A stretch of DNA of 64,000 nt from Kitasatospora papulosa (GTDB taxonomy: Bacteria > Actinomycetota > Actinomycetes > Streptomycetales > Streptomycetaceae), in the NCBI RefSeq assembly GCF_000717245.1, contig NZ_JNYQ01000001.1, forward strand, positions 62,001 to 126,000, in the 5' to 3' direction. Positions 37,878 to 46,616 of the stretch are shown one piece after another; position 1 is the stretch's first letter; every line of letters starts with the position of its first letter. Both the position numbers and the translations under genes were made by a program. A model generated the notes under the pieces. It worked only from the letters and a program-made list of their open reading frames with translations. It ran no database searches and had not been told where the DNA came from.

Positions 37878-40223
37878 GTGTTGAATTACGAGGATATCGT
37901 CGACGCCCCGGTGGGCAAGCTGAAGGCCGCCGCCGACGACTGGTCGGAAATGGCGGGCAAGCTGGAGAAGCTCGCGGACGACGCCGCCGACGGGATGAAG
38001 GTCAAGGCCGACAAGGCGAACTGGGAAGGCCTCAACGCGGGTGTCACCAAGGCGTTCGTCGGCAAGACCGCCAAGGAGTTCGCGGATGCGGCGGCCGAGG
38101 CCAAGGGCGTGAAGGCGATTCTCGAAGAGGGCCACACTGCCATCAAGAAGGCCAAGGACGACCTGGTCAACATCCGGGACCACGAAGGACCCGCGGCAGG
38201 GATCCGCGTGGACGGCAGGGGCAAGGTCTTCGCGCGCCACCCGGTGGAGGACCTGCCTCCCCAGCAGAAGGCCCACGACCCCGACTATCCCGCGCTCGTG
38301 CAGCAGCAGAAGGAGAACGTCGCCTCCTGGCAGAAGAAGATCGACCTCATCGTCGACAACTGCAACGACACCGATGTCTCCTTCAAGAACTCCCTCGAAG
38401 CGAACGTCACCGACCGCAAGGACTTCAACGCCCCGAAGTACACCAAGATGGACCAGGAGGAGGCCGCCCGGGCCGCCGGTCTGGCCGCCAAGGGCCGCGA
38501 CATCACGCACACCGAGCTGCAGCAGCTCAACGAGCTCCTGAAGGACAACGCGAAGTCGCCGGAGTTCTCGAAGAACTTCTACGAGAAGCTCGGTCCGGAG
38601 AAGTCGCTGGCGTTCTTCGGGCAGCTCTCCACGGACACCTACGAGTACGGCAAGGTCGACAAGGAGCGCCTCAAGGACGTCCAGGAACTGCAGAAGAACC
38701 TGGGACTCAACCTCGCCACCGCCTCGCACGACAAGGACTTCAGCGAGAAGTGGGGCCCCGAGCTCCGCAAGATGGGCACGGAGCGCATCCCGCTCGCCAA
38801 GCACGACTACAACGGGCCCTACGGCTATCAGCTGCTCGGCGGGATCATGCGGTACGGGAACTACGACAAGTCGTTCCTCAACCCGATCGCCGAGCACGTG
38901 GCGCAGCTGCACCAGAAGGACCCGTACATGTTCGCCGACAACAAGGTGGTGAACAGCCCGTTCAAGAACCCGTTCAACCCCTCGGGCGTCAACGGCGCGG
39001 GCTACGACCCGGCCACCGCCATGCTGGAGGCCCTGGGGAACAGCCCGGACGCGGCGAAGCACTTCTTCAACGATCCGCCGACCGCGTACAACGAGGACGG
39101 CACGGTCGACAAGGGCGCCACGGCGGACCTCGGCAAGAACGGCGAGACGCCGATCGACAACTACCTCGACTTCTTCGGCAACGAGAAGTGGGAGTCCTTC
39201 CCGGACGTCAACTCGCTGGACGAGGACGAGCTCAAGAACTCCCTCAACCAGATGCCCGACGCACTGGGCCACGCACTGGAGTCGGCCACCCTCGGCTACC
39301 CGGCCGGACACCCTGACGCGAGCGTGGTACGGGACGCCGACAACGCGGCGGTCATGCAGCAGGTCATGGAGAAGTACGGGGCGGACGCCGGCCTGCTCAA
39401 GGAGCAGGAGGCGATGTCCGACAGCCTGGGCACCATGGGCGCAGGCTACATCGACGACATCAACTGGGCGCTGGACAAGGGCGACCCGGACAGTGTGTTC
39501 GCCCCCAAGGACTCGGACGGGCGCATCGACTTCCAGGACGACGAGGAGGGCAGGAGCGTCACGCGGGGCTTCCTCAGCGCCCTCGGCCAGCATCCGGACG
39601 CCTACGCGACGGTGTCGGCCGCAGAAGAGGTGTACACGCGGAGTGTGCTGGAGAACCAGGTCGACTCCGACGGAGTGATCGACAAGGGCAGTGCCCGGTC
39701 GGCCGTGCACGTCGGCGCGGAGGTCCAGGGCATGCTCGACCAGTCCCGGGCCGACCAGGTCCAGGCCGACAACATGAAGAGCCACGAGGACTACGAGAAG
39801 GCCGTGGCCAAGCGCTCCGGGTGGGTCGAGTTCGGCGCGGCGGCGGGTATCGCCGCGGGCGTCGCCTTCCTGCCGGCCACCGCGGCGGTCGGAACGGCCG
39901 CCGTGCTCATCCCCCTGGCCACCGACACGGCCAGCGGCGGGGCGGAGCAGCTCATCGGGCAGTTCATCGGTGACATGTCGGACAACTCGGTCGACGCGAA
40001 CAAGGAGAAGGCCGAGGAGCTGACCAGGGAGGAATGGAACAAGATCTATCGGGCCGGCGAGTCCATGGCCGAAGCACCGATGGAGGAGTTCCTCGCCCGC
40101 AACACCGGGGACTCGGACGAGGACAAGGTATTCCGCCAGGACATGAAGGAGTCCATGAGGCTCGGCTACTCGACCGGTAACGACCGGGAGAACCAGCAGG
40201 GCCAGGATCCGGAAACGGGCTGA
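37878..40223 (+). CDS. Large WxG-domain protein of cassette 2
   Basis: 781 residues. The N-terminal helical domain has ANWEGLN (Trp49-Gly51) and VTKAFVGKTAKEF, matching cassette 1 almost position by position. Shared middle signatures: LGPEKSLAFF, LQKNLGLNLATAS, GYQLLGGIMRYGNYD, NSPDAAKHFF, AMSDSLGTM and INWAL. A hydrophobic Gly/Ala segment (about 648-690, WVEFGAAAGIAAGVAFLPAT onward) may insert in a membrane, and an acidic tail follows. It has no signal peptide, consistent with a type VII or other non-Sec route. Activity unknown; toxin-like or adhesion roles are both possible. Confidence 0.82.
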   Translation: MLNYEDIVDAPVGKLKAAADDWSEMAGKLEKLADDAADGMKVKADKANWEGLNAGVTKAFVGKTAKEFADAAAEAKGVKAILEEGHTAIKKAKDDLVNIRDHEGPAAGIRVDGRGKVFARHPVEDLPPQQKAHDPDYPALVQQQKENVASWQKKIDLIVDNCNDTDVSFKNSLEANVTDRKDFNAPKYTKMDQEEAARAAGLAAKGRDITHTELQQLNELLKDNAKSPEFSKNFYEKLGPEKSLAFFGQLSTDTYEYGKVDKERLKDVQELQKNLGLNLATASHDKDFSEKWGPELRKMGTERIPLAKHDYNGPYGYQLLGGIMRYGNYDKSFLNPIAEHVAQLHQKDPYMFADNKVVNSPFKNPFNPSGVNGAGYDPATAMLEALGNSPDAAKHFFNDPPTAYNEDGTVDKGATADLGKNGETPIDNYLDFFGNEKWESFPDVNSLDEDELKNSLNQMPDALGHALESATLGYPAGHPDASVVRDADNAAVMQQVMEKYGADAGLLKEQEAMSDSLGTMGAGYIDDINWALDKGDPDSVFAPKDSDGRIDFQDDEEGRSVTRGFLSALGQHPDAYATVSAAEEVYTRSVLENQVDSDGVIDKGSARSAVHVGAEVQGMLDQSRADQVQADNMKSHEDYEKAVAKRSGWVEFGAAAGIAAGVAFLPATAAVGTAAVLIPLATDTASGGAEQLIGQFIGDMSDNSVDANKEKAEELTREEWNKIYRAGESMAEAPMEEFLARNTGDSDEDKVFRQDMKESMRLGYSTGNDRENQQGQDPETG

Positions 40224-40230
40224 CGAGAAC

Positions 40231-40929
40231 ATGGGTACCGGTGGAGGGATGAGGATCGTGGGACTGGCACGGGCAGGGCGCCTGACAGCCGCCGTCGGCC
40301 TGGTCGTCGCGGGCGCAGGCCTTGTGGCCTGCGGCTCGGACGCGGAGACGGGCAAGAGCACCGAGAAGACCTTCGTGGGGGCCGACAAGGTCTGCGGCGG
40401 TCTGTTCGACGCGTCCTTGGCGAAGAAGGTCGAGGCGGTCACGGCGGACTCGGAGTTCTTCGACAAGGGCGCGGGCGGCCTGGAGGACGTCGTCGAGGCG
40501 CTGACACGCGGATACGAGTCGGGGCGCAGTTCGGCCACCGGGGCGGACCTGTGCGAGCTCAGCCCCAAGGGGGGCGGAGCGGGCGACGGAGCGTCGGTCA
40601 CGTTCTCCATGTACGCCCCGCAGGACGTGAAGGACCCGAGGGCCGGCTCCGGCACGGTGTTCTACACGATGGGCAAGAGGTCCGAGGCGAGGGGCACCGG
40701 AGCCTCGCTCTACCTCGAGTGCGTGAGTCCGCGTCTCAAGGGCTCGGAGACAAAACCCCTGCGCGTCTACGGGAGCTTCACGGTCGGGGAGAGCGATGCC
40801 CCGGACACACCCGAGACCCGTGACGCCAATCTGGAGATTCTTCACACCGGGGCTCTCTCCGTGGTGAAGGAGCTGGGCTGTGAGAACAACGCGGGGCTGC
40901 CCGGCACACCGGATCTCACACCGAAGTAG
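40231..40929 (+). CDS. Lipoprotein of cassette 2
   Basis: 232 residues from ATG 40231. GTG 40258 is a strong alternative: GGAGGG lies 9 nt before it and it leaves a compact signal peptide. Lipobox AGLVAC. The mature protein shares the pattern KVCGGLFDASLAKKVEAV with the cassette 1 lipoprotein (SLCGTPVDPALVKAVL), with three further Cys (DLCEL, LECVS, LGCEN). It starts 7 bp after the large gene stops. It could be an exported partner, receptor or protective protein for the WxG protein; there is no direct evidence. Confidence 0.75.
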   Translation: MGTGGGMRIVGLARAGRLTAAVGLVVAGAGLVACGSDAETGKSTEKTFVGADKVCGGLFDASLAKKVEAVTADSEFFDKGAGGLEDVVEALTRGYESGRSSATGADLCELSPKGGGAGDGASVTFSMYAPQDVKDPRAGSGTVFYTMGKRSEARGTGASLYLECVSPRLKGSETKPLRVYGSFTVGESDAPDTPETRDANLEILHTGALSVVKELGCENNAGLPGTPDLTPK

Positions 40930-40958
40930 GTGCCGGGGGCCCGCATCCCTGTCACGCG

Positions 40959-40993
40959 GCGACGGCCGCCCCACGCCATGGGGCGGCCGTCGC
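40959..40993 (+). terminator. Terminator of cassette 2
   Basis: A 14-bp stem GCGACGGCCGCCCC with GGGGCGGCCGTCGC and loop ACGCCAT, 29 bp after the stop. It is nearly identical to the tRNA-Cys terminator at 36988-37025. Confidence 0.85.
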
Positions 40994-41175
40994 GCTCCGC
41001 CGGAGGCCGTACGGGGCCCCGGGGAACGGGCCGAGGGGCCGGGCGGGCCGGAACGTGCCGGCCGTGTCCATGGACGGCAGGTCCGGGCGTGATCGTGGTC
41101 GTACGACGAAGGGACCAGCCGGGTACCGCCCACCGACAGGGGTCACCCGCAGCCGTGGCCCTTACTCTGGGGCTC

Positions 41176-42639
41176 ATGACTGCCCTGGAACCCCGTGACG
41201 CCGAGGTCACGGCCGCCCTCGTGGAGACGACCACCGCACCCGTTCCCACGGAGGGCGTGCTCGGGCGTACGTACAGGGCTCTCAGCATCGGCATCGTGTC
41301 CGTCGTCCTGCTCATCGCCTTCGAGGCGACCGCCGTCGGGACGGCCATGCCGGTCGCCGCCCGGGAACTGCACGGCATTCCGCTGTACGCCTTCGCGTTC
41401 TCCGCGTACTTCACCACCAGCCTCTTCGCCATGGTGCTCTCCGGGCAGTGGGCCGACCGGCGGGGGCCGCTCGCGCCGCTCGCCACCGGGATCGGCGCCT
41501 TCGGGGCGGGACTGCTGCTCTCCGGTACCGCGGGCGGCATGTGGACGTTCATCGCGGGCCGGGCCGTCCAGGGCATCGGCGGCGGCCTCGTCATCGTGGC
41601 GCTGTACGTGGTCATCGGGCGGGCCTATCCCGAGCGGATCCGGCCGAGCATCATGGCCGCGTTCTCGGCCGCCTGGATCGTGCCGTCCGTCGTCGGACCG
41701 CTCGCCTCGGGCACGGTGACCGAACATCTCGGATGGCGCTGGGTCTTCGTGGGCATCCCGGTGCTGATACTCCTGCCCCTCGGCCTCGCCCTGCCCGCGA
41801 TCCGGCGGATGGCGGGCGGCCCCGCCGACACCGAGGCCGCCGCGGAGCCCTTCGACGCACGCCGTATCCGGCTCGCGCTCGGAATCTCGGCCGGTGCCGG
41901 GCTGCTCCAGTACGCCGGGCAGGAGCTCAGGTGGCTGTCCCTGGTCCCGGCGCTCGCCGGCGCCGCCCTGCTCGTCCCCGCCGTGCGCGGGCTGCTGCCC
42001 AGGGGCACCATGCGGGCGGCGCGAGGGCTGCCCGCGGTGATCCTGCTCCGGGGGATCGCCGCCGGCTCGTTCATCGTCGCCGAGTCCTTCGTCCCGCTGA
42101 TGCTGGTGACCCAGCGCGGGCTCTCCCCGACCCTCGCCGGCCTCTCCCTGGCGGCGGGCGGCCTGACCTGGGCGCTCGGCTCATGGGTCCTCGCCAGGCC
42201 CCGGACGGAGCCGCACCGGGGGGCTCTGATGGTGGCGGGCATGGTGCTCGTGGCGGCAGCGATCGTCGCCGCGCCGAGCGTGCTCATCGAGGCGGTGCCG
42301 GTGTGGACGCTGGCCGCGGTCTGGGGCGTCGGATGCTTCGGCATGGGCATCGTGATCGCGTCGACGAGTGTGCTCCTCCTGCAGTTGTCCGCCCCTCAGG
42401 ACGCGGGGGCGAACTCCGCCGCCCTGCAGATCTCCGACGGGCTCGCCAACGTGCTGCTGCTCGCGGCGGGCGGCGCTGCCTTCGCCGCCCTCGGCGGGGG
42501 CGCGGTGGGCGCGGCGCACGGCGCCGTGGGCGGCGGCGGTGCGGCGGCGCATCCCGGGGCCTTCACCGTCGTCTTCCTGCCGATGGCGGCGGTGGCGCTG
42601 GCCGGGGTGTGGGTGGCCAGCCGGGTGAAGGAAGCCTAG
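41176..42639 (+). CDS. MFS transporter, drug-efflux type
   Basis: 487 residues from ATG 41176; the frame continues upstream but over the terminator. About 14 hydrophobic segments, as in DHA2 exporters. Seen: the motif A equivalent GQWADRRGPLAPL between helices 2 and 3, and the motif C-like GGLVIVALYVVIGRA region. TACTCT at 41163-41168 lies 7 nt before the start, so the transcript may be leaderless. The substrate is unknown. A Gly/Ala-rich loop sits near the C-terminus. Confidence 0.88.
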   Translation: MTALEPRDAEVTAALVETTTAPVPTEGVLGRTYRALSIGIVSVVLLIAFEATAVGTAMPVAARELHGIPLYAFAFSAYFTTSLFAMVLSGQWADRRGPLAPLATGIGAFGAGLLLSGTAGGMWTFIAGRAVQGIGGGLVIVALYVVIGRAYPERIRPSIMAAFSAAWIVPSVVGPLASGTVTEHLGWRWVFVGIPVLILLPLGLALPAIRRMAGGPADTEAAAEPFDARRIRLALGISAGAGLLQYAGQELRWLSLVPALAGAALLVPAVRGLLPRGTMRAARGLPAVILLRGIAAGSFIVAESFVPLMLVTQRGLSPTLAGLSLAAGGLTWALGSWVLARPRTEPHRGALMVAGMVLVAAAIVAAPSVLIEAVPVWTLAAVWGVGCFGMGIVIASTSVLLLQLSAPQDAGANSAALQISDGLANVLLLAAGGAAFAALGGGAVGAAHGAVGGGGAAAHPGAFTVVFLPMAAVALAGVWVASRVKEA

Positions 42640-42824
42640 GTACCCTGCGGTGCCCCGTGGGCCTCGCCTGTGAAGAGAGTCTCAGCGGCATCGGACGGCG
42701 GCCGTTCCGTACGAGGTCCGGCGCCGCCCGCCGGTAGGGTGGCCCGGTTGTCGTATCGCGTACGGGCTGCCCGCGGCCCGCACGGAAAGCGCCCCACGTA
42801 CCCGAGTGCCCCGAACCGGAGACC

Positions 42825-44606
42825 GTGACTACTACCGCCTCCCACCACCTCTCACCCGCTTTTCCCGGCCGCGCCCCCTGGGGGACCGCCGGGAAGCTGC
42901 GAGCCTGGCAGCAGGGTGCCATGGAGAAGTACATCCAGGAGCAGCCGCGCGACTTCCTCGCGGTCGCCACCCCCGGCGCAGGCAAGACGACCTTCGCGCT
43001 GACCCTCGCCTCGTGGCTGCTGCACCACCACGTGGTGCAGCAGATCACCGTCGTGGCGCCCACCGAGCACCTCAAGAAGCAGTGGGCGGAGGCAGCCGCC
43101 CGCATAGGGATCAAGCTGGACCCCGACTACAGCGCCGGGCCCGTGAGCAAGGAGTACCACGGCGTCGCGATCACGTACGCCGGCGTCGGCGTGCGCCCCA
43201 TGCTGCACCGCAACCGCTGCGAGCAGCGCAAGACGCTCGTGATCCTCGACGAGATCCACCACGCCGGTGACTCGAAGTCCTGGGGTGAGGCGTGCCAGGA
43301 GGCGTTCGACCCGGCGACCCGGCGGCTCGCCCTCACGGGTACGCCGTTCCGCTCCGACACGAACCCGATCCCGTTCGTGGCGTACGAGGAGGGCAACGAC
43401 GGCATCCGCCGCTCCTCGGCCGACTACACCTACGGCTACGGCAACGCGCTCTCCGACGGCGTCGTGCGGCCCGTGATCTTCCTCAGCTACAGCGGGAACA
43501 TGCGCTGGCGCACCAAGGCAGGGGACGAGATCGCCGCACGGCTCGGCGAGCCGATGACCAAGGACGCCATCGGGCAGGCCTGGCGCACCGCGCTCGCACC
43601 GACCGGTGACTGGATCCCCAACGTGCTGGCCGCCGCCGACAAGCGGCTGACCGAGGTGCGCAAGGGCATCCCGGATGCCGGCGGGCTCGTCATCGCGACG
43701 GACCAGGAGTCGGCGCGCGCCTACGCCAAGATCCTCAAGTCGGTCACCGGGGAGAAGCCGACGGTGGTCCTCTCCGACGAGAAGGCCGCGTCCAAGAACA
43801 TCGACAGGTTCAGCCAGGACGGGTCGCGCTGGATGGTCGCGGTCCGGATGGTGTCGGAAGGCGTCGACGTGCCGCGCCTCGCGGTCGGCGTGTACGCGAC
43901 GACCATCTCCACCCCGCTCTTCTTCGCCCAGGCCGTCGGCCGTTTCGTGCGGTCGCGGAGGCGCGGCGAGACCGCGTCGGTGTTCCTGCCGACCATCCCG
44001 ATGCTGCTCGACTTCGCGAACGAGATGGAGGTCGAGCGCGACCACGTGCTCGACAAGCCCAAGAAGGGCAGCGACGAGGAGAACCCGTTCGCGGAGGAGG
44101 ACCAGCTCCTCGCCGACGCGGAGAAGCTGGAGGACGAGGAGACCGAGGACCAGCTGCCCTTCGAGGCGCTGGAGTCCGACGCGGTCTTCGACCGGGTGCT
44201 GTACGACGGTGCCGAGTTCGGTATGCAGGCGCACCCGGGCAGCGAGGAGGAGCAGGACTACCTGGGCATCCCGGGCCTCCTGGAGCCCGACCAGGTGCAG
44301 CTGCTGCTCCAGAAGCGGCAGACCCGGCAGATCGCGCACAGCCGCCAGAAGCCGGCCGCGGAGGCCGACCTCCTGGAGAAGGCCGCGGAGGAGCGGCCGG
44401 TGGTCACGCACAAGAAGCTGCTGGAACTCCGCAAGCAGCTCAACACGATGGTGTCGGCGTACACGCACCAGAGCGGCAAGCCGCACGGCGTGATCCACAC
44501 CGAGCTGCGGCGGGTCTGCGGCGGTCCGCCGAGCGCCGAGGCGACGGCCGGACAGATCCAGGACCGGATCAAGAAGGTCCAGGAGTGGGCCACGCGGATG
44601 CGGTGA
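42825..44606 (+). CDS. DEAD/DEAH-box superfamily 2 helicase
   Basis: 593 residues from GTG 42825. Walker A ATPGAGKTTFAL (about 47-58), VVAPTEHLKKQW (motif Ia region), DEIHHAGD (motif II), LALTGTPFRSD (motif III), then the second RecA domain with RMVSEGVDVPRLAVGVYAT and AQAVGRFVRS (motif VI). The C-terminal about 200 residues are charged and helical. Related to the restriction-like and UvrB-like ATPases of actinobacteria; nucleic-acid substrate unknown. It stands alone between the MFS and IclR genes. Confidence 0.9.
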   Translation: MTTTASHHLSPAFPGRAPWGTAGKLRAWQQGAMEKYIQEQPRDFLAVATPGAGKTTFALTLASWLLHHHVVQQITVVAPTEHLKKQWAEAAARIGIKLDPDYSAGPVSKEYHGVAITYAGVGVRPMLHRNRCEQRKTLVILDEIHHAGDSKSWGEACQEAFDPATRRLALTGTPFRSDTNPIPFVAYEEGNDGIRRSSADYTYGYGNALSDGVVRPVIFLSYSGNMRWRTKAGDEIAARLGEPMTKDAIGQAWRTALAPTGDWIPNVLAAADKRLTEVRKGIPDAGGLVIATDQESARAYAKILKSVTGEKPTVVLSDEKAASKNIDRFSQDGSRWMVAVRMVSEGVDVPRLAVGVYATTISTPLFFAQAVGRFVRSRRRGETASVFLPTIPMLLDFANEMEVERDHVLDKPKKGSDEENPFAEEDQLLADAEKLEDEETEDQLPFEALESDAVFDRVLYDGAEFGMQAHPGSEEEQDYLGIPGLLEPDQVQLLLQKRQTRQIAHSRQKPAAEADLLEKAAEERPVVTHKKLLELRKQLNTMVSAYTHQSGKPHGVIHTELRRVCGGPPSAEATAGQIQDRIKKVQEWATRMR

Positions 44607-44630
44607 GCCGGACCCGGGCGGCCCGGGGCG

Positions 44631-44650
44631 CGGGCGGCACGTTCCGCCCG
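44631..44650 (+). terminator. Possible terminator after the helicase
   Basis: CGGGCGG pairs with CCGCCCG around a 6-nt loop, 24 bp after the stop. Short and without a T tract. Confidence 0.4.
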
Positions 44651-44751
44651 TGTCCCGGCCTCCGGTCCGCGCCCCGGCTGTCCGGTGTCGGAGGGGGAGA
44701 GGCGCGCCGCCGCGTCGGCGGGGGCGCGTGGGCGCGTGCCGAGCGCCGGGA

Positions 44752-44800
44752 CCGAAAATTTTTTTCGCGCTCCTATTCACGGTGAGTTAACAATCGTTCA
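44752..44800. other. AT-rich patch in the gap before the IclR gene
   Basis: The 44607-45109 gap contains GAAAATTTTTTTCG and GAGTTAACAATCG, an AT-rich island rare in this DNA. It probably marks a promoter region. CCGCCG-ctga-CCGGCGG nearby (44871-44888) can form a small hairpin. I see no coding sequence in the gap. Confidence 0.35.
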
Positions 44801-45109
44801 CGTCTGATGCACGGAGCGTTGCCGCCGCGTCACCCGACTTGAACGCGCGTAGATGTTCGCGTTCCGGACGGTCCGCCGCTGACCGGCGGTTATGCGGCGC
44901 CGTTTCAAGGGGCGCCCGGATTCTGGACGAGGTCTTCCGCTGAGCGGACCCTCTCGCTAATCTCCCCGAAACATGAACGCCCCGTGGCAATGTGGCCGCG
45001 GAGCGCAGCCGGTGCCATGGCCAGTCGGCGGCCTCTCGGTGCGTCGCCGTGGGACCGGCGTCGGTACCCCGGAGACAACCGCCCCGCTCACCACGAGGGA
45101 GAGGGCGTC

Positions 45110-45751
45110 GTGACCGCGGAGACTTCTCAGACGCTCGACCGGGGACTGCGCGTCCTCAAGCTGCTCGCCGATACCGACCACGGCCTGACCGTCACCGAGT
45201 TGTCGAACAAACTCGGCGTCAACCGCACCGTGGTCTACCGACTGCTCGCCACCCTGGAACAGCACGCGCTCGTCCGGCGTGACCTGGGCGGCCGGGCCCG
45301 AGTGGGTCTGGGCGTGCTGCGCCTGGGCCGGCAGGTGCATCCGCTCGTCCGGGAGGCGGCCCTGCCCGCGCTGCGTTCCCTGGCCGAGGACATAGGGGCC
45401 ACCGCACACCTCACCCTCGTCGACGGGACGGACGCGCTCGCGGTCGCCGTCGTCGAGCCGACCTGGACCGACTACCACGTGGCCTACCGGGCCGGATTCC
45501 GCCACTCCCTGGACCGGGGTGCGGCGGGCCGGGCCATCCTCACCGCCCGGCAGAAGACAGTCGACCACCCCGGCTACACCCTCACGCAGGGCGAGCTCGA
45601 AGCCGGTGCCTGCGGCGCGGCCGCGCCGTTGGTCGGGGTCTCCGGGGTGGAGGGCAGCGTGGGCGTCGTGATGCTCGCGGACGCCGTCCCGGAACGGGTC
45701 GGCCCGCGCGTCCTCGACGCGGCCCGTGAGGTCGCCGACGCCCTGCGGTAG
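45110..45751 (+). CDS. IclR family transcriptional regulator
   Basis: 213 residues from GTG 45110, with GGGAGAGGG upstream; an in-frame start at 44984 adds a non-family leader. The N-terminal winged helix covers TLDRGLRVLKLLADTDHGLT and VTELSNKLGVNRTVVYRLLA. The IclR effector domain follows (PALRSLAEDIGATAHL; YRAGFRHSLDRGAAGRAILT). It is a little shorter than the usual 250 residues. IclR proteins respond to small carbon metabolites; the target is unclear because the neighbours are not obvious catabolic genes. Confidence 0.9.
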   Translation: MTAETSQTLDRGLRVLKLLADTDHGLTVTELSNKLGVNRTVVYRLLATLEQHALVRRDLGGRARVGLGVLRLGRQVHPLVREAALPALRSLAEDIGATAHLTLVDGTDALAVAVVEPTWTDYHVAYRAGFRHSLDRGAAGRAILTARQKTVDHPGYTLTQGELEAGACGAAAPLVGVSGVEGSVGVVMLADAVPERVGPRVLDAAREVADALR

Positions 45752-45764
45752 GCACACGCTCCGA

Positions 45765-45806
45765 CGTCGCCGGCTCCGACCGCCCGTGCGGTCGGAGCCG
45801 GCGACG
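45765..45806 (+). terminator. Perfect 19-bp hairpin terminator after the IclR gene
   Basis: CGTCGCCGGCTCCGACCGC pairs with GCGGTCGGAGCCGGCGACG around CCGT, 13 bp after the stop and 21 bp before the next start. Confidence 0.9.
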
Positions 45807-45815
45807 GGTGGCGGT

Positions 45816-45821
45816 TAGATT
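45816..45821 (+). promoter_or_regulatory. -10 box of a leaderless transcript
   Basis: TAGATT lies 6 nt before GTG 45828, which has no Shine-Dalgarno. Being directly after a strong terminator, this is probably the gene's own promoter. Confidence 0.5.
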
Positions 45822-45827
45822 GGTCGG

Positions 45828-46616
45828 GTGGCCATTCGTCTCTCCCGCCCCCGCGCCCTCGCGCTCTGCGCGCTGCCCGTACTCGCCCTGTTCGGCACGG
45901 CGGCCTTCGCGCCCCTGCCGTTCACCGTGGCGCAGCCCGGCAGCACCGCCGACGTCCTGGGGGACGACAAGGGGAAGCCGGTCATCACGATCACGGGCAC
46001 GCCCACCCGGACCACCGACGGCGAGCTGCGGATGACGACGATCCTGGCGACCGCGCCCACGGCCGACGTCGGCGTCGCGGATGTCGTCGACAGCTGGTTC
46101 AGGACGGACCGGGCGGTCATGCCGCGCGACTCCGTCTACCCGACCGGCGGCTCCGAGAAGGAGATCGAGCGGCACAACCTCCAGGACATGGAGAAGTCGC
46201 AGAACGTCGCCGTCGACGCGGCCCTGGAGTACCTGGACAAGAAGCCCGGCTCCGTGGACGTCACCCTGCACCTCGCCGACGTCGGCGGCCCCAGCGCGGG
46301 CCTGTTCTTCTCCCTGGGCATCATCGACAAGCTGGTCGGCAACGGCTCCGGCGGTGACCTGACCGGCGGCCGTACGGTCGCGGGAACCGGGACGATCGAG
46401 GCGGACGGCACGGTCGGCGCGGTAGGCGGGGTCTCCCTCAAGACGCAGGCCGCCCACCGCGACGGGGCGACCGTCTTCCTCGTGCCGAAGGCCGAGTGCA
46501 AGCAGGCCAAGGCCGAGCGGCCCGACGGACTGCGGCTCATCCCCGTCACGACGCTCTCGAGCGCGGTGTCCTCGCTGCGTGCCCTGGACCAGGGGGGCAA
46601 GGTCCCGAGCTGCTGA
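45828..46616 (+). CDS. Lon-type (S16) serine protease domain protein, membrane-anchored
   Basis: 262 residues. An N-terminal membrane segment or signal (LALCALPVLALFGTAAFAPL) is followed by a domain with the S16 catalytic pair: Ser156 in GGPSAGLFFSLGIID and Lys205 in VGGVSLKTQAA. Related YlbL-type proteins carry a PDZ domain between helix and protease, and none is recognisable here; the middle about 100 residues are different. It should act outside the membrane. Substrate unknown. It is isolated by a strong upstream terminator and probably has a leaderless mRNA. Confidence 0.85.
   Translation: MAIRLSRPRALALCALPVLALFGTAAFAPLPFTVAQPGSTADVLGDDKGKPVITITGTPTRTTDGELRMTTILATAPTADVGVADVVDSWFRTDRAVMPRDSVYPTGGSEKEIERHNLQDMEKSQNVAVDAALEYLDKKPGSVDVTLHLADVGGPSAGLFFSLGIIDKLVGNGSGGDLTGGRTVAGTGTIEADGTVGAVGGVSLKTQAAHRDGATVFLVPKAECKQAKAERPDGLRLIPVTTLSSAVSSLRALDQGGKVPSC

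Noticed and set aside
37043..42830. 12-base match GGAGACCGTGAC at the tRNA-Cys 3' end and at 42818, as possible attachment sites
   Set aside because: The match is short, lies at an ordinary ribosome site and start, and no integrase or other mobility gene lies between.
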